Of a DNA stretch of 64,000 nt, positions 43,577 through 51,384 are shown one piece after another. Source of the stretch: UBA4093 sp036676455. Lineage in GTDB: Bacteria; Cyanobacteriota; Sericytochromatia; S15B-MN24; UBA4093. Position 1 is the first letter of the stretch. Each line of letters opens with the position of its first letter. A program made the translations under genes and the position numbers. Where the stretch lies: NCBI GenBank assembly GCA_036676455.1, contig JAKFCW010000126.1:1-64000 (forward strand). Reading direction: 5' to 3'. The notes beneath the pieces are model-generated. The model did no database searches and was not told the origin of the DNA. It worked only from the letters and a program-made list of their open reading frames with translations.

Positions 43577-45190
43577 GTGCAGATCCTGCTCACCATCCTG
43601 GGAGGCGTCGCCCTCCTCTTGCTCGGCATGCAAATGGCCGGTGAAGGCCTTCAGCAGGCCGCCGGCTCGCGCCTGCGCGCCATGGTCAACACCCTCACCA
43701 CCACCCGACTGCGTGGGTTGCTGCTGGGCACCGCCATGACCGCCATCATGCAGAGCTCGGGGGCCACGACCGTCCTGCTCGTCTCCTTCGTCGGAGCGGG
43801 GCTGCTATCGTTCGAGCAGACCATCGCGGTGATCCTCGGTGCCAACATCGGCACCACGGTCACCGTCCAGCTCATCGCCTTCAAGATCACCGACTACGCC
43901 CTTGGCCTCGTCGCCCTGGGCTTCCTGGTCAGCAAGCTCGCTCGCAAGTCCTTCCTCAAGCACATCGGCCACGCGATCCTCGGCTTCGGCCTGATCTTCC
44001 TCGCCATCCACCTCTTCGGCATGTCCATGGCCCCCCTCAAGGACGCGCCCATGGTCGCCGACCTGATGGTCGCCCTGGGCCGCGACATCTGGCTTGGTAT
44101 CTTGATTGGCGCCCTGGCCACCGCCGCGGTCAACTCGTCGGCGGCCATCATCGGCCTGGCGCTGGTGCTCGCCGCCCATGACGTCTTGCCGCTCTCCACG
44201 GCCCTGCCCCTCATGCTCGGAGCCAACGTGGGGACCAGCGCGACCTCGCTGATCGCCTCCATCGGCGCGCCTCTCGAGGCCAAGCGCGTGGCGGCTGCCC
44301 ACGCCTTCGTCAAGGTCGCGGGCGTGCTCATCGCGGTGCCCTTGCTCGGCCCCTTCACCGCGCTGGTGCAGATGACCGCCCCGGACGCCCCGCGCCAGAT
44401 CGCCATGGGCCACACCCTCTTCAACGTCGGCCTGTCGCTGCTGTTCCTACCCCTGGCGCGCCCCCTGGCCCTCCTCATCAAGCGCATCCTGCCCAACAAC
44501 CCCAGCGAGGAGATCGGCTTCCAGATCCGCTACCTCGACGAGCGCATCCTGGAGTCCCCCGTCCTCGCGCTTGGTGCCGCCAACCGCGAGGTTCGGCGCA
44601 TGGCCGACCGTGTCCAGATCATGATGAGCGAGGCCATGGAACTCTTCCTGAAGGTCGACGAGGAGATCCTCGACCGGCTGTCCAAGCTGGAATCCGAACT
44701 CGATGCCCTCACCAAGGCCATCGTGAACTACCTCGCCAACCTCTCGCAGAAATCCCTGACTGCCGAGGAATCGCGCAAGGCCGCGAGCATCCTCTACATC
44801 GTCAACGACCTCGAGCACATCGGCGACGCCCTTACCAAGCTCTCCATGCTCGGCCGCAAGATGATCGACCTCGGCCTCTCCTTCTCGCCCGAGGGCGTCC
44901 AGGAGCTGCTCGAGATGCACCAGAAGGTCTCCACCAACCTGGACATGGCGATCGTCGCCTTCATGACCACCGACCGCGCCCTGGCCGAGTCCGTGCTCGA
45001 AACCAAGCCCAAGATCGCCCGCCTGGAGCGCGACCTGCGCCAGGCGCACCTGGGGCGCCTCTGGTCGGGCCTGATCGACACCCGCAACACCTCCGCCATC
45101 CACCTCGAGCTGATCAACGGCTGGCAGCGCGTCAACGACCACGCCGCCGACATCGCCATGGCCGTCCTGGAGATGAGCCCCTCCGCCTAG
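43577..45190 (+). CDS. Sodium/phosphate cotransporter with PhoU-like domain
   Basis: 537 residues: about eight to nine helices (residues ~5-300) of the NptA/type II NaPi fold with the two inverted-repeat cores QSSGATTVLLVSFVG and TAAVNSSAAIIGLAL, then two PhoU-like helical-bundle motifs (residues ~330-530). It imports phosphate with sodium; the PhoU part may regulate it. The start is GTG 43577, with a promoter about 33 bases upstream. The close alkaline phosphatase would supply phosphate for uptake. Confidence 0.9.
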   Translation: MQILLTILGGVALLLLGMQMAGEGLQQAAGSRLRAMVNTLTTTRLRGLLLGTAMTAIMQSSGATTVLLVSFVGAGLLSFEQTIAVILGANIGTTVTVQLIAFKITDYALGLVALGFLVSKLARKSFLKHIGHAILGFGLIFLAIHLFGMSMAPLKDAPMVADLMVALGRDIWLGILIGALATAAVNSSAAIIGLALVLAAHDVLPLSTALPLMLGANVGTSATSLIASIGAPLEAKRVAAAHAFVKVAGVLIAVPLLGPFTALVQMTAPDAPRQIAMGHTLFNVGLSLLFLPLARPLALLIKRILPNNPSEEIGFQIRYLDERILESPVLALGAANREVRRMADRVQIMMSEAMELFLKVDEEILDRLSKLESELDALTKAIVNYLANLSQKSLTAEESRKAASILYIVNDLEHIGDALTKLSMLGRKMIDLGLSFSPEGVQELLEMHQKVSTNLDMAIVAFMTTDRALAESVLETKPKIARLERDLRQAHLGRLWSGLIDTRNTSAIHLELINGWQRVNDHAADIAMAVLEMSPSA

Positions 45191-45230
45191 CAAGCGAGGA
45201 TTTTGGGGTATACGGGGGAGGGAGGTCACC

Positions 45231-46574
45231 ATGCTCGAACTCACGCTCGCTCCTTCCGTCGAGGACCTGATCGCCGCCGAGAACCGCAAAGCCGAGATCC
45301 AGGTCAACTGGGTCACCGCCCTCCTGATCACAGCGGTCCTGCTGGTGGTGATGCCCACGGTCTATTTCACCCACGCTCAGGCCCCGCCCCTGTCCTTCTA
45401 CTGGGACGTGGGGATCCTCGCGTTCGGGCTCGCCGGTTGCGGCGTCATCGCGGGGCTGATTCGGGCCGGCTGCTACGACCGCATCCTGCCCTACGCCGCT
45501 GCTGTCCTCGAGTACGGCCTCCTGGGCGCCATTCTCCTCAATCATGCGCTCAACCACCTGGTGACGGTCGGTGAGATGTCGGTGGTGACGTTCGACCCCG
45601 TGCTGTACTTCGCCTTCCTCCTGAACGGTTATGCGGCGGTCCGCTTCAACCGGCAGGCGGCGCTTTTCAGCGGGGCGTTGTCCCTGGTGCTGACGCTGGG
45701 GGCGATCGCCCTTGACGCCCGCCACGGCAACCCCGTTCATCCCGTCTCCATCGGCTTGCTGCTCATCCTGGCGCTGGCGTCGATCGGGGTGGCGCAGCTG
45801 ATCATCGCCAAGTCGCGGCAGCTGATCGACCAGGCGGTGGCCCATCAGCACGAGAAGGACCGGGTTCAGACGGTGCTTTCGCGCTACGTCTCGCCCCAGG
45901 TCGCCCAGACCGTCCTGCGCGACGGGCAGATGCCCGCAGCGGGCCAACGGATGCGGGTCACGGTGCTCTTCGCGGACATTCGCGGCTTCACCCAGATGAG
46001 CGAGCGGATGCTTCCCGAGGAGGTGGTGAGCTTCCTCAACACCTACCTCTCGCGCATGGTGGATGCCATCTTTGCCCATGGCGGCACGCTCGACAAGTAC
46101 ATGGGAGACGGCATCATGGCGTTCTTCGGCGCGCCGGTGGAGCAGCCCGATCATGCCGAGCGGGCGGTGAAGGCGGCCCTCGCGATGCGCCAGGCCCTGG
46201 CCGCCTTCAACGACGAGCGCATTGCGCGCGCGGAGGCCCCGATCACGATCGGGATCGGCCTGCACACGGGCGAGTGCGTGGTCGGCAACATCGGGACGTC
46301 CGTGCGCCTGGATTACACGGCGGTCGGCGACGTGGTGAACACCGCGAGCCGCCTCGAGGGCCTCACCAAGGAGTACGAGGTGGACGTCCTGATGAGCCAG
46401 GAAACCTACCGGGAGGTCTCCGGCTGGGTTGATACCCGGGCCATCGAATGCGTGGGATTGCGCGGCAAGAACTCGAAGCTGGACGTCTACGTCCTGGAAG
46501 GGGTTCGGCAGGTGGTTCCGGCGGACCTGACGCGCCAGGCATCAAGCGCCGCGGGCGCCACTCAGTCGCGCTGA
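45231..46574 (+). CDS. Membrane-bound class III adenylate/guanylate cyclase
   Basis: 447 residues. N-terminal half has about six hydrophobic helices (residues ~20-190), linker, then a class III cyclase catalytic domain (about 240-420). Metal-binding Asp249 is in VLFADIRGFTQMSE and Asp293 in YMGDGIMAFFGAP. The substrate region has LDYTAVGDVVNTASRLEGL, where Asp in the D-Y-T position favours ATP over GTP, so cAMP is the probable product. No HAMP domain is seen. It follows the cotransporter after 40 bases with GGGAGGGAGG upstream and is convergent to the flippase. Confidence 0.9.
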   Translation: MLELTLAPSVEDLIAAENRKAEIQVNWVTALLITAVLLVVMPTVYFTHAQAPPLSFYWDVGILAFGLAGCGVIAGLIRAGCYDRILPYAAAVLEYGLLGAILLNHALNHLVTVGEMSVVTFDPVLYFAFLLNGYAAVRFNRQAALFSGALSLVLTLGAIALDARHGNPVHPVSIGLLLILALASIGVAQLIIAKSRQLIDQAVAHQHEKDRVQTVLSRYVSPQVAQTVLRDGQMPAAGQRMRVTVLFADIRGFTQMSERMLPEEVVSFLNTYLSRMVDAIFAHGGTLDKYMGDGIMAFFGAPVEQPDHAERAVKAALAMRQALAAFNDERIARAEAPITIGIGLHTGECVVGNIGTSVRLDYTAVGDVVNTASRLEGLTKEYEVDVLMSQETYREVSGWVDTRAIECVGLRGKNSKLDVYVLEGVRQVVPADLTRQASSAAGATQSR

Positions 46575-46577
46575 GCG

Positions 46578-48050
46578 CTAGGCGGCCGGGGCGCGGCCGG
46601 CCATCAGCCGCTTGAGCCGGCGTTTCAGGTGGGCCTTCTCGGATGCGGTGAAGAACCCGAGGGCGTGCAAGGCGACGGGGAAGGCCAGGAGGGCCAGCAT
46701 GCGCAGCGCCAGGCTCCAGGTCCCGGCCGCCGCCGCGACCTGGCCCGCGATGAAGATTCCCAGACAAGCCAAAGCGAGCTTCCCCAGCCGTCCCCAGTCA
46801 TACGGGATGGGGTGAATCCGCTGGGCCACGACGTACGTGACCGAGGCGACTGCCGCGTAGCCCGCGACCTTGGCGACGGCGGCTCCCATGGCTCCCATGC
46901 GCGGGATCAGCAGCCAGTTGAGGCCGACGTTGATCCCGGCCCCGACGCCGGTGAAAAGCAGGTAGAAGCCGAAGCGCCTGGCGAGGTTGACGCCCGTGAG
47001 GAAGACCGGGTGGGCGGTGGCGAGGACGGAGGCCAGCACCAGCATGGGGATGACCTCGGCGGCGCCCTGGTAGGAGTCGGTGGCGATCAGCCCCAGGATC
47101 TCGGGAGCAAAGAGCGAGAGGCCGAGGAAGGCGACGGAGGCGGCCAGCATCAGGTAGGTGAGGGCGGCTGCGAAGATCGCCGGGGCGCCTTCGGGATCCT
47201 TCTCGGCGAGGGAGTACATGTAGGCGGGCCATGCGAGCGAGAACGGGGTCGCGAGGCCGACCATGACGATCATCCCGAGCTTGCTGCCCAGCGAGTAGAC
47301 GCCGACCTGGGTGGCGGTGGTGAACCACAAGAGGAAGTAGCGGTCGGTGAGCTGGGTGATCCAGGCGGCGATGGAGTTGGGCAGGTGCAGGCCGCCCCAG
47401 CTGAGTAGCGTCCAGGCGAGCCGGGGGCTGAAGCGCAGGGGGTACTTCCAGAAGATCCCCCCGATGGTGACGGCGGCGAGGCCTCCCTGGACGATCGCCA
47501 TGCTGCGAAGGACCCCGTCCACGCCCATGCCGCGCATGCCGACGTGATAGAGGTTGAGCCCGACGGTCAGCAGCAGCTGCGACAGGGTCAGGGCCACGAA
47601 GAGATGGGGCTTCTGGCGGGCCCGCAGGATGGAAAGCGGCAGCAATCCGATGGCGCCCAGGGCGGCCAGGCCGATGATCGCGCGCAGGTGGGCCGTTCCG
47701 AGGTCGGGAAGCAAGGCCGAGAGCTGCGGGGCCGCCCAGTAGCCCAGTAGCGCCATGAGGCCGGCGACGGCGAGCACCATGAGGATCGCGGTGGTGACGA
47801 GCGTCCGGCGCTCGGCTTCGTCGCGGCAGCGGCCGAAGTAGGTGCCGTAAAGCGAGCTCGCCATGCCCCATGCGAAGAGGATCAGGCCGATCTGGTAGGT
47901 GGCCAGGATCGCCTCGAGCTGGCCGTACTCCGCGGGGCTGAGGTGATGGGTGTACAGGGGGATCAAGAGGAAGCTCACCATGCTCCCTGCCACCGACCCG
48001 AGCCCGTAGATGACGCTCTGGCTCAAGAGTTGCCGCAAGGCGCTGAACAT
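46578..48050 (-). CDS. Polysaccharide-type lipid flippase (MATE-like/Wzx)
   Basis: 490-residue membrane protein with about 14 helices. It begins MFSALRQLLSQSVIYGLGSVAGSMVSFLLIPLYTHHLSPAEYG, the usual first helix and motif of polysaccharide flippases; SWGGLHLPNSIAAWITQLTDRYFL is the second core. It would move lipid-linked sugar units across the inner membrane, alongside an O-antigen-ligase-like enzyme at 12 kb, but polymer-synthesis genes are not adjacent. ATG 48050 has a good GGAGGGA; an upstream in-frame ATG lacks one. The start region faces a 285-base divergent gap. Confidence 0.88.
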   Translation of the reverse strand: MFSALRQLLSQSVIYGLGSVAGSMVSFLLIPLYTHHLSPAEYGQLEAILATYQIGLILFAWGMASSLYGTYFGRCRDEAERRTLVTTAILMVLAVAGLMALLGYWAAPQLSALLPDLGTAHLRAIIGLAALGAIGLLPLSILRARQKPHLFVALTLSQLLLTVGLNLYHVGMRGMGVDGVLRSMAIVQGGLAAVTIGGIFWKYPLRFSPRLAWTLLSWGGLHLPNSIAAWITQLTDRYFLLWFTTATQVGVYSLGSKLGMIVMVGLATPFSLAWPAYMYSLAEKDPEGAPAIFAAALTYLMLAASVAFLGLSLFAPEILGLIATDSYQGAAEVIPMLVLASVLATAHPVFLTGVNLARRFGFYLLFTGVGAGINVGLNWLLIPRMGAMGAAVAKVAGYAAVASVTYVVAQRIHPIPYDWGRLGKLALACLGIFIAGQVAAAAGTWSLALRMLALLAFPVALHALGFFTASEKAHLKRRLKRLMAGRAPAA

Positions 48051-48173
48051 GGATCCCTCCTCGCTACCGGTTGGTCCCAATCTGGCAGAGCGCCGGGGGG
48101 ATGCCCACGTCCAGAGAGGACGAGGAGGTTTGTGGGGCGCGGGCCTCCGCCCCCATGAAGCTCTCTCGTCGCT

Positions 48174-48201
48174 TTGTGCCTGGGAGCTCCTTTGTTAAGA
48201 T
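48174..48201 (+). promoter_or_regulatory. Putative promoter for the 120-residue protein gene
   Basis: TTGTGC (48174-48179) and TAAGAT (48196-48201) with a 16-base spacer. The leader to 48336 would be about 128 bases, unusually long for this window. The rest of the 285-base gap 48051-48335 shows no recognisable gene or RNA. Confidence 0.35.
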
Positions 48202-48335
48202 GGCCCCACCGGAGGAAGGCGCCCGGAGCGGGCCGCCCGGAAGAGCCAGGCTCGGCCTGCTTCCGCGCGGGGCCGGCGAGACCAGTCCGAGCGTGACGCG
48301 TCCGACCGTTCGAGTCCGTTCGAGAAGGAGGGCTT

Positions 48336-48698
48336 ATGGGTACCCGAGTCATTCCCACCGACCAGTGGATGGGCTACCTCAACAGCATCAGCACCCTCAA
48401 GCGCAAGGCCGATGTCCGCGTGGAGCTCAAGAGCGACGAGTTCGGGGACAAGGTTCTGGCGGAGCGCGCCCCCCTCCTGGCCGTGATGAGCGAGCAGAAG
48501 GGCAGCGAGGCCTGCGCGGTCGACATCGAGATCGGCCACCAGGAGATCGACAACGCCGACCGCATGACCCACTCCGTGATCTGCACCTCCAAGCTGCAGG
48601 TCGAGGAGGACGAGTCCGGCGACCCGACGAAGATCGACATCATCGGCGAGGATCCCCGCACCCATGCCAAGGTGACCACCGTCGTCCGCTTCCTGTAA
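48336..48698 (+). CDS. Uncharacterised soluble protein (120 aa)
   Basis: No signal peptide or membrane helix. Sequence MGTRVIPTDQWMGYLNSISTLKRKADVRVELKSDEFGDKVLAE ... GSEACAVDIEIGHQEIDNADRMTHSVICTSKLQVEEDESGDPTKIDIIGEDPRTHAKVTTVVRFL appears to form a small alpha/beta domain, with two Cys. It does not match a family I know; it may be a DUF protein. The ATG follows AAGGAGG and a strong hairpin lies right after the stop, so it appears to be a real single-gene unit. Confidence 0.7.
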   Translation: MGTRVIPTDQWMGYLNSISTLKRKADVRVELKSDEFGDKVLAERAPLLAVMSEQKGSEACAVDIEIGHQEIDNADRMTHSVICTSKLQVEEDESGDPTKIDIIGEDPRTHAKVTTVVRFL

Positions 48699-48707
48699 CT
48701 CGCCCAT

Positions 48708-48739
48708 GGCGGGCCGATCCCTCCGGGGATCGGCCCGCC
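48708..48739. terminator. Hairpin terminator after the 120-residue protein gene
   Basis: The arms 48708-48721 and 48726-48739 form a perfect 14-bp stem, loop of 4 bases, 9 bases after the stop. No T-run of more than three. Confidence 0.7.
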
Positions 48740-48777
48740 TGCCTTTGCGGCCATGCGTGCTTTCGCCCGACTTGGGG

Positions 48778-48789
48778 TAGAATCCTGGT
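48778..48789 (+). promoter_or_regulatory. -10 box of a possibly leaderless lipoprotein gene
   Basis: TAGAAT (48778-48783) lies seven bases before ATG 48790, the same distance as for the permease at 14316. There is no clear -35 at the usual spacing. Transcription would start at or next to the A of the start codon. Confidence 0.45.
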
Positions 48790-49266
48790 ATGAGATCACG
48801 CGCCTTGCTCTTGCTGCTGCCCCTCGCCCTCTGGGCGTGCCAGGACACGCTCTATCCCGTCGCCCCCGACATGCCCGATCGGGTGACGACCGGTTCGGCG
48901 GACCCCGGGCCCGATCCGGTCCTGGTTACCCGCGGTCCCTACGGCGGCCAGCTCGTCGCCTCGGGGGCTCATTCCCTGGAGTTCGTGGGCTTCACGCCCG
49001 CCAAGGGAGCCTACACGCTTTACCTCTTCGCCTGGGACGCCACGCTGAACCCCGTGCCCCGCACGGCCGCCCAGGCCGAGGCCAAACTCAAGCTCTCCAA
49101 CGGCAAGGAGATCGCCATGACCGCCGCCACCAACCCCGATGACGGCAGTCTGTTCTTCTACGCCTATCCCGGCGCGACCTTCGAGACCCTCGAGGTCACG
49201 GTCGAAGCCGAGGTCACGCTCGGCGGGACCTCCCTTTCCGCCCGCTTCTCGCACCCGGATCGCTAG
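48790..49266 (+). CDS. Lipoprotein of unknown function (158 aa)
   Basis: Signal peptide MRSRALLLLLPLALWAC with lipobox LWAC. Mature part has an Asp/Pro-rich linker, then a beta-rich domain: RGPYGGQLVASGAHSLEFVGF, AYTLYLFAWDATLNPVP, AKLKLSNGKEIAMTAATNPDDGSLFFYAYPGATFETLEVTVEAEVTL. No known family recognised. The mRNA is likely leaderless, since TAGAAT ends six bases before the ATG and no ribosome binding site is present. Confidence 0.72.
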   Translation: MRSRALLLLLPLALWACQDTLYPVAPDMPDRVTTGSADPGPDPVLVTRGPYGGQLVASGAHSLEFVGFTPAKGAYTLYLFAWDATLNPVPRTAAQAEAKLKLSNGKEIAMTAATNPDDGSLFFYAYPGATFETLEVTVEAEVTLGGTSLSARFSHPDR

Positions 49267-49405
49267 CATCACCCTGCCGGGGGGCTCACCCTGGCGCCCA
49301 GTCCTCCTCGTAAGTCTTGTCCAGTTTGGCTCTGGGCGACATGGCGGGGTCTCCTCTTATGATGGCCATGAGACCTCGAGCTGAGACCTTGAGAGGAGGC
49401 GAAAG

Positions 49406-50077
49406 ATGCTAAAGGCCCTCTGGGCGACGGCCATCGGGACGGGGCTCGTCCTGGTCGCCAGCGCCCCTGGGTTCGCCCAGATGCGAACCTCCCAGCCCCA
49501 GCGTCCCTCCGGCGCGGTGACGGCCTACTCCACCCCCAAACCCTCCGGGTCGGTCGGCCTCTTCGGCTGGTACCCCTTCCTGAGCGCCGGGGCCGTCTCC
49601 GCCTCCACCTTCGCCCCGGGCCTCGCTGCGAACCTCTGGTTCACCCCCAACCTCTCCTTCGGGATCTGGGGCTTTACCGGAGGCTTCCCGGGCTACGGCA
49701 GCGTCACCAGCGCCGACCTCGAGGCCAAGGTCAAGTTCTTCCAGAGCGGCACCGGGATCTTCGGCTGGGCGCTCACCGGCACCGGCGGGGCCAAGTACCT
49801 CAGCTACGCCCCGGGCACCGGCGTCGGCGTCGCGCTGGGCCTGATCTTCGACATGAACCTGCCCCAGCGCTTCGTCCTGCAAGGCCGCCTGGGCTACACC
49901 CCCTGGATGTCCATCGCCGGGGCCAATCGCATGATGCTCGACGGCAAGCTCGGCATCGGCTACGCGCTCACCGACATGGTCGGCCTCGACCTCGGCTTGC
50001 GCAGCCAGAGCGTCCTCTCCGGGCCCGATACCTACAACCTCGTCGGACCCTACCTCGGAGTGGGCTTCGTCTTCTAG
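49406..50077 (+). CDS. Exported protein with beta-barrel-like features (223 aa)
   Basis: Signal peptide LKALWATAIGTGLVLVASAPGFA, then a Gly/Ser/Tyr-rich sequence of alternating residues with aromatic girdle-like repeats (LFGWYPFLSAGAVS, LWFTPNLSFGIWGF, GYALTDMVGLDLGLRSQ) ending in ...GPYLGVGFVF. A terminal Phe is typical of outer-membrane beta-barrels inserted by BamA. It is probably an outer-membrane protein or porin-like protein of unknown ligand. The start follows GAGAGGAGG. A palindromic hairpin follows 12 bases after the stop. Confidence 0.7.
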   Translation: MLKALWATAIGTGLVLVASAPGFAQMRTSQPQRPSGAVTAYSTPKPSGSVGLFGWYPFLSAGAVSASTFAPGLAANLWFTPNLSFGIWGFTGGFPGYGSVTSADLEAKVKFFQSGTGIFGWALTGTGGAKYLSYAPGTGVGVALGLIFDMNLPQRFVLQGRLGYTPWMSIAGANRMMLDGKLGIGYALTDMVGLDLGLRSQSVLSGPDTYNLVGPYLGVGFVF

Positions 50078-50089
50078 CCGCCCCTTCCC

Positions 50090-50117
50090 GGGCCGATGAA
50101 GCCGGCTTCATCGGCCC
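50090..50117. terminator. Perfect palindromic hairpin after the beta-barrel-like gene
   Basis: A 28-base perfect palindrome (50090-50103 with 50104-50117), so its central bases must form the loop. No U-tract. Confidence 0.6.
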
Positions 50118-50227
50118 GCTCGGAGCGGAATCGGGACGAAACCCGCGCAAGATCCGCGCCCCGGATCCGGATAACCTGTTGACGAACATGGCGTTCGGAG
50201 GATGAGGGTTACCGGAAGGGAAGGGTC

Positions 50228-51121
50228 ATGCGCAGCGGTTTCTTCACCAAGGTCTCCACCCAGGCACCCCGTCAGGCCCCCGCTTGGGCCAAGCTCCTCA
50301 CGCAGACCTCGCCGGCGCCTCAGCCCGACGTGCGCTCGGAGCGCCAAGAGGGCGATCGCCTCGCGCTCACCCCCAAGCTGGCGCATGCCCGCTTCAGCCT
50401 CCACGCCGACCTCCTGGCCGTCCTCGGCGGCAAGCCCATGACGACGGGCGCCAGGGGCGAGGGCGTCAAGGCCCTCCAAAACGCCCTGCTCGATCTCGGC
50501 TTCGGCCTGCCCTCCGGCGCGGATGGCGCGTTTGGCAACGAACTCAAGCTCGCCCTCAAGGGCTTCCAGTCCAGCCAGGGACTGCCGCTCACCGGAGAAC
50601 TCGACGACAAGACCCTCAGGGCCCTCGATGCCGTCGCCCCGGCCGCCGGCAAGAAGGCCTGGGAGGACCCCGATCTTTCCCCCAAGGCCTACCTGAGCGC
50701 CCCCCGGGTGAAGGGAAAGCCCGTCCGCGTCGCCGTGGACACCTCCGAGCACCGCCTCTTCCTCTACGACAAGCAAGGCCAACTCGAGCGCATCTACCCC
50801 ATCGCCACCGGCGCCGCCGGCACCGAGACCGATCCCATGCTCAAGATCGTCTCCGGATTCCTCAAGGATCCCTCCTCTGTCGCCCGCCAGCTATGGCCGG
50901 AATCCGGCGGCAAGGCCTTCGGCACCCGCTTGGTCGACCTCAGCCGCCTCGATCCTGAAACCGGCAAGGTCACGCGCAATGGCGAGGAGTTGCACGGCAC
51001 CTTCAGCCGCCGATCCATCGGCACCGACGCCTCTCACGGCTGCATGCGCCTCTACAACGAGGACATCGAGGACCTCTTCGGCCGCCTGAACAAGGGAGAG
51101 CTCGTCATGGTCCAGAATTAA
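50228..51121 (+). CDS. L,D-transpeptidase (YkuD) with peptidoglycan-binding domain
   Basis: 297 residues. A peptidoglycan-binding type 1 domain (about 75-140; GEGVKALQNALLDLGFGLPSGADGAFGNELKLALKGFQ) precedes a YkuD catalytic domain (about 165-295) with catalytic His270 and Cys272 in SIGTDASHGCMRLYNEDI. Such enzymes make 3-3 cross-links in peptidoglycan or attach proteins to it. No signal peptide is visible in the first 30 residues, which start MRSGFFTKVSTQAPRQA; its export route is therefore unclear. It is followed by the tRNA-Asp promoter. Confidence 0.9.
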   Translation: MRSGFFTKVSTQAPRQAPAWAKLLTQTSPAPQPDVRSERQEGDRLALTPKLAHARFSLHADLLAVLGGKPMTTGARGEGVKALQNALLDLGFGLPSGADGAFGNELKLALKGFQSSQGLPLTGELDDKTLRALDAVAPAAGKKAWEDPDLSPKAYLSAPRVKGKPVRVAVDTSEHRLFLYDKQGQLERIYPIATGAAGTETDPMLKIVSGFLKDPSSVARQLWPESGGKAFGTRLVDLSRLDPETGKVTRNGEELHGTFSRRSIGTDASHGCMRLYNEDIEDLFGRLNKGELVMVQN

Positions 51122-51146
51122 AATTAAGTCCGAGGTAAAAAAAGGG

Positions 51147-51175
51147 TTGACGCCAGCCTAGGAAGCCGCTAGTAT
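51147..51175 (+). promoter_or_regulatory. Promoter of the tRNA-Asp gene
   Basis: TTGACG (51147-51152), 17-base spacer and TAGTAT (51170-51175), ending 10 bases before the tRNA. Confidence 0.55.
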
Positions 51176-51185
51176 AGATTGTGTT

Positions 51186-51259
51186 GGGACTGTAGTTCAG
51201 TTGGTTAGAATGCCGCCCTGTCAAGGCGGAGGTCGCGGGTTCGAGCCCCGTCAGTCCCG
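51186..51259 (+). tRNA. tRNA-Asp (anticodon GTC)
   Basis: GGGACTG acceptor arm pairs with CAGTCCC. The anticodon arm CCGCC-CTGTCAA-GGCGG contains the anticodon GTC, and the T arm is GCGGG-TTCGAGC-CCCGT. 74 bases to the discriminator G; CCA is not encoded. It has its own promoter and terminator. Confidence 0.97.
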
Positions 51260-51262
51260 CTC

Positions 51263-51300
51263 AGAGCCGAGATCGCAAGATCTCGGCTCTTTGCTTTTTT
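51263..51300 (+). terminator. Intrinsic terminator of tRNA-Asp
   Basis: The arms 51263-51274 and 51279-51290 form a perfect 12-bp stem with GCAA loop. T-rich tail TTGCTTTTTT. Confidence 0.9.
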
Positions 51301-51384
51301 TGACTCCCGCCCGCCCGAGCAAAAAGACAAGAATCCCGGTTAAGACGGCGACAATTTCTTCAGGGATCAACCACGGAGAGGGCC

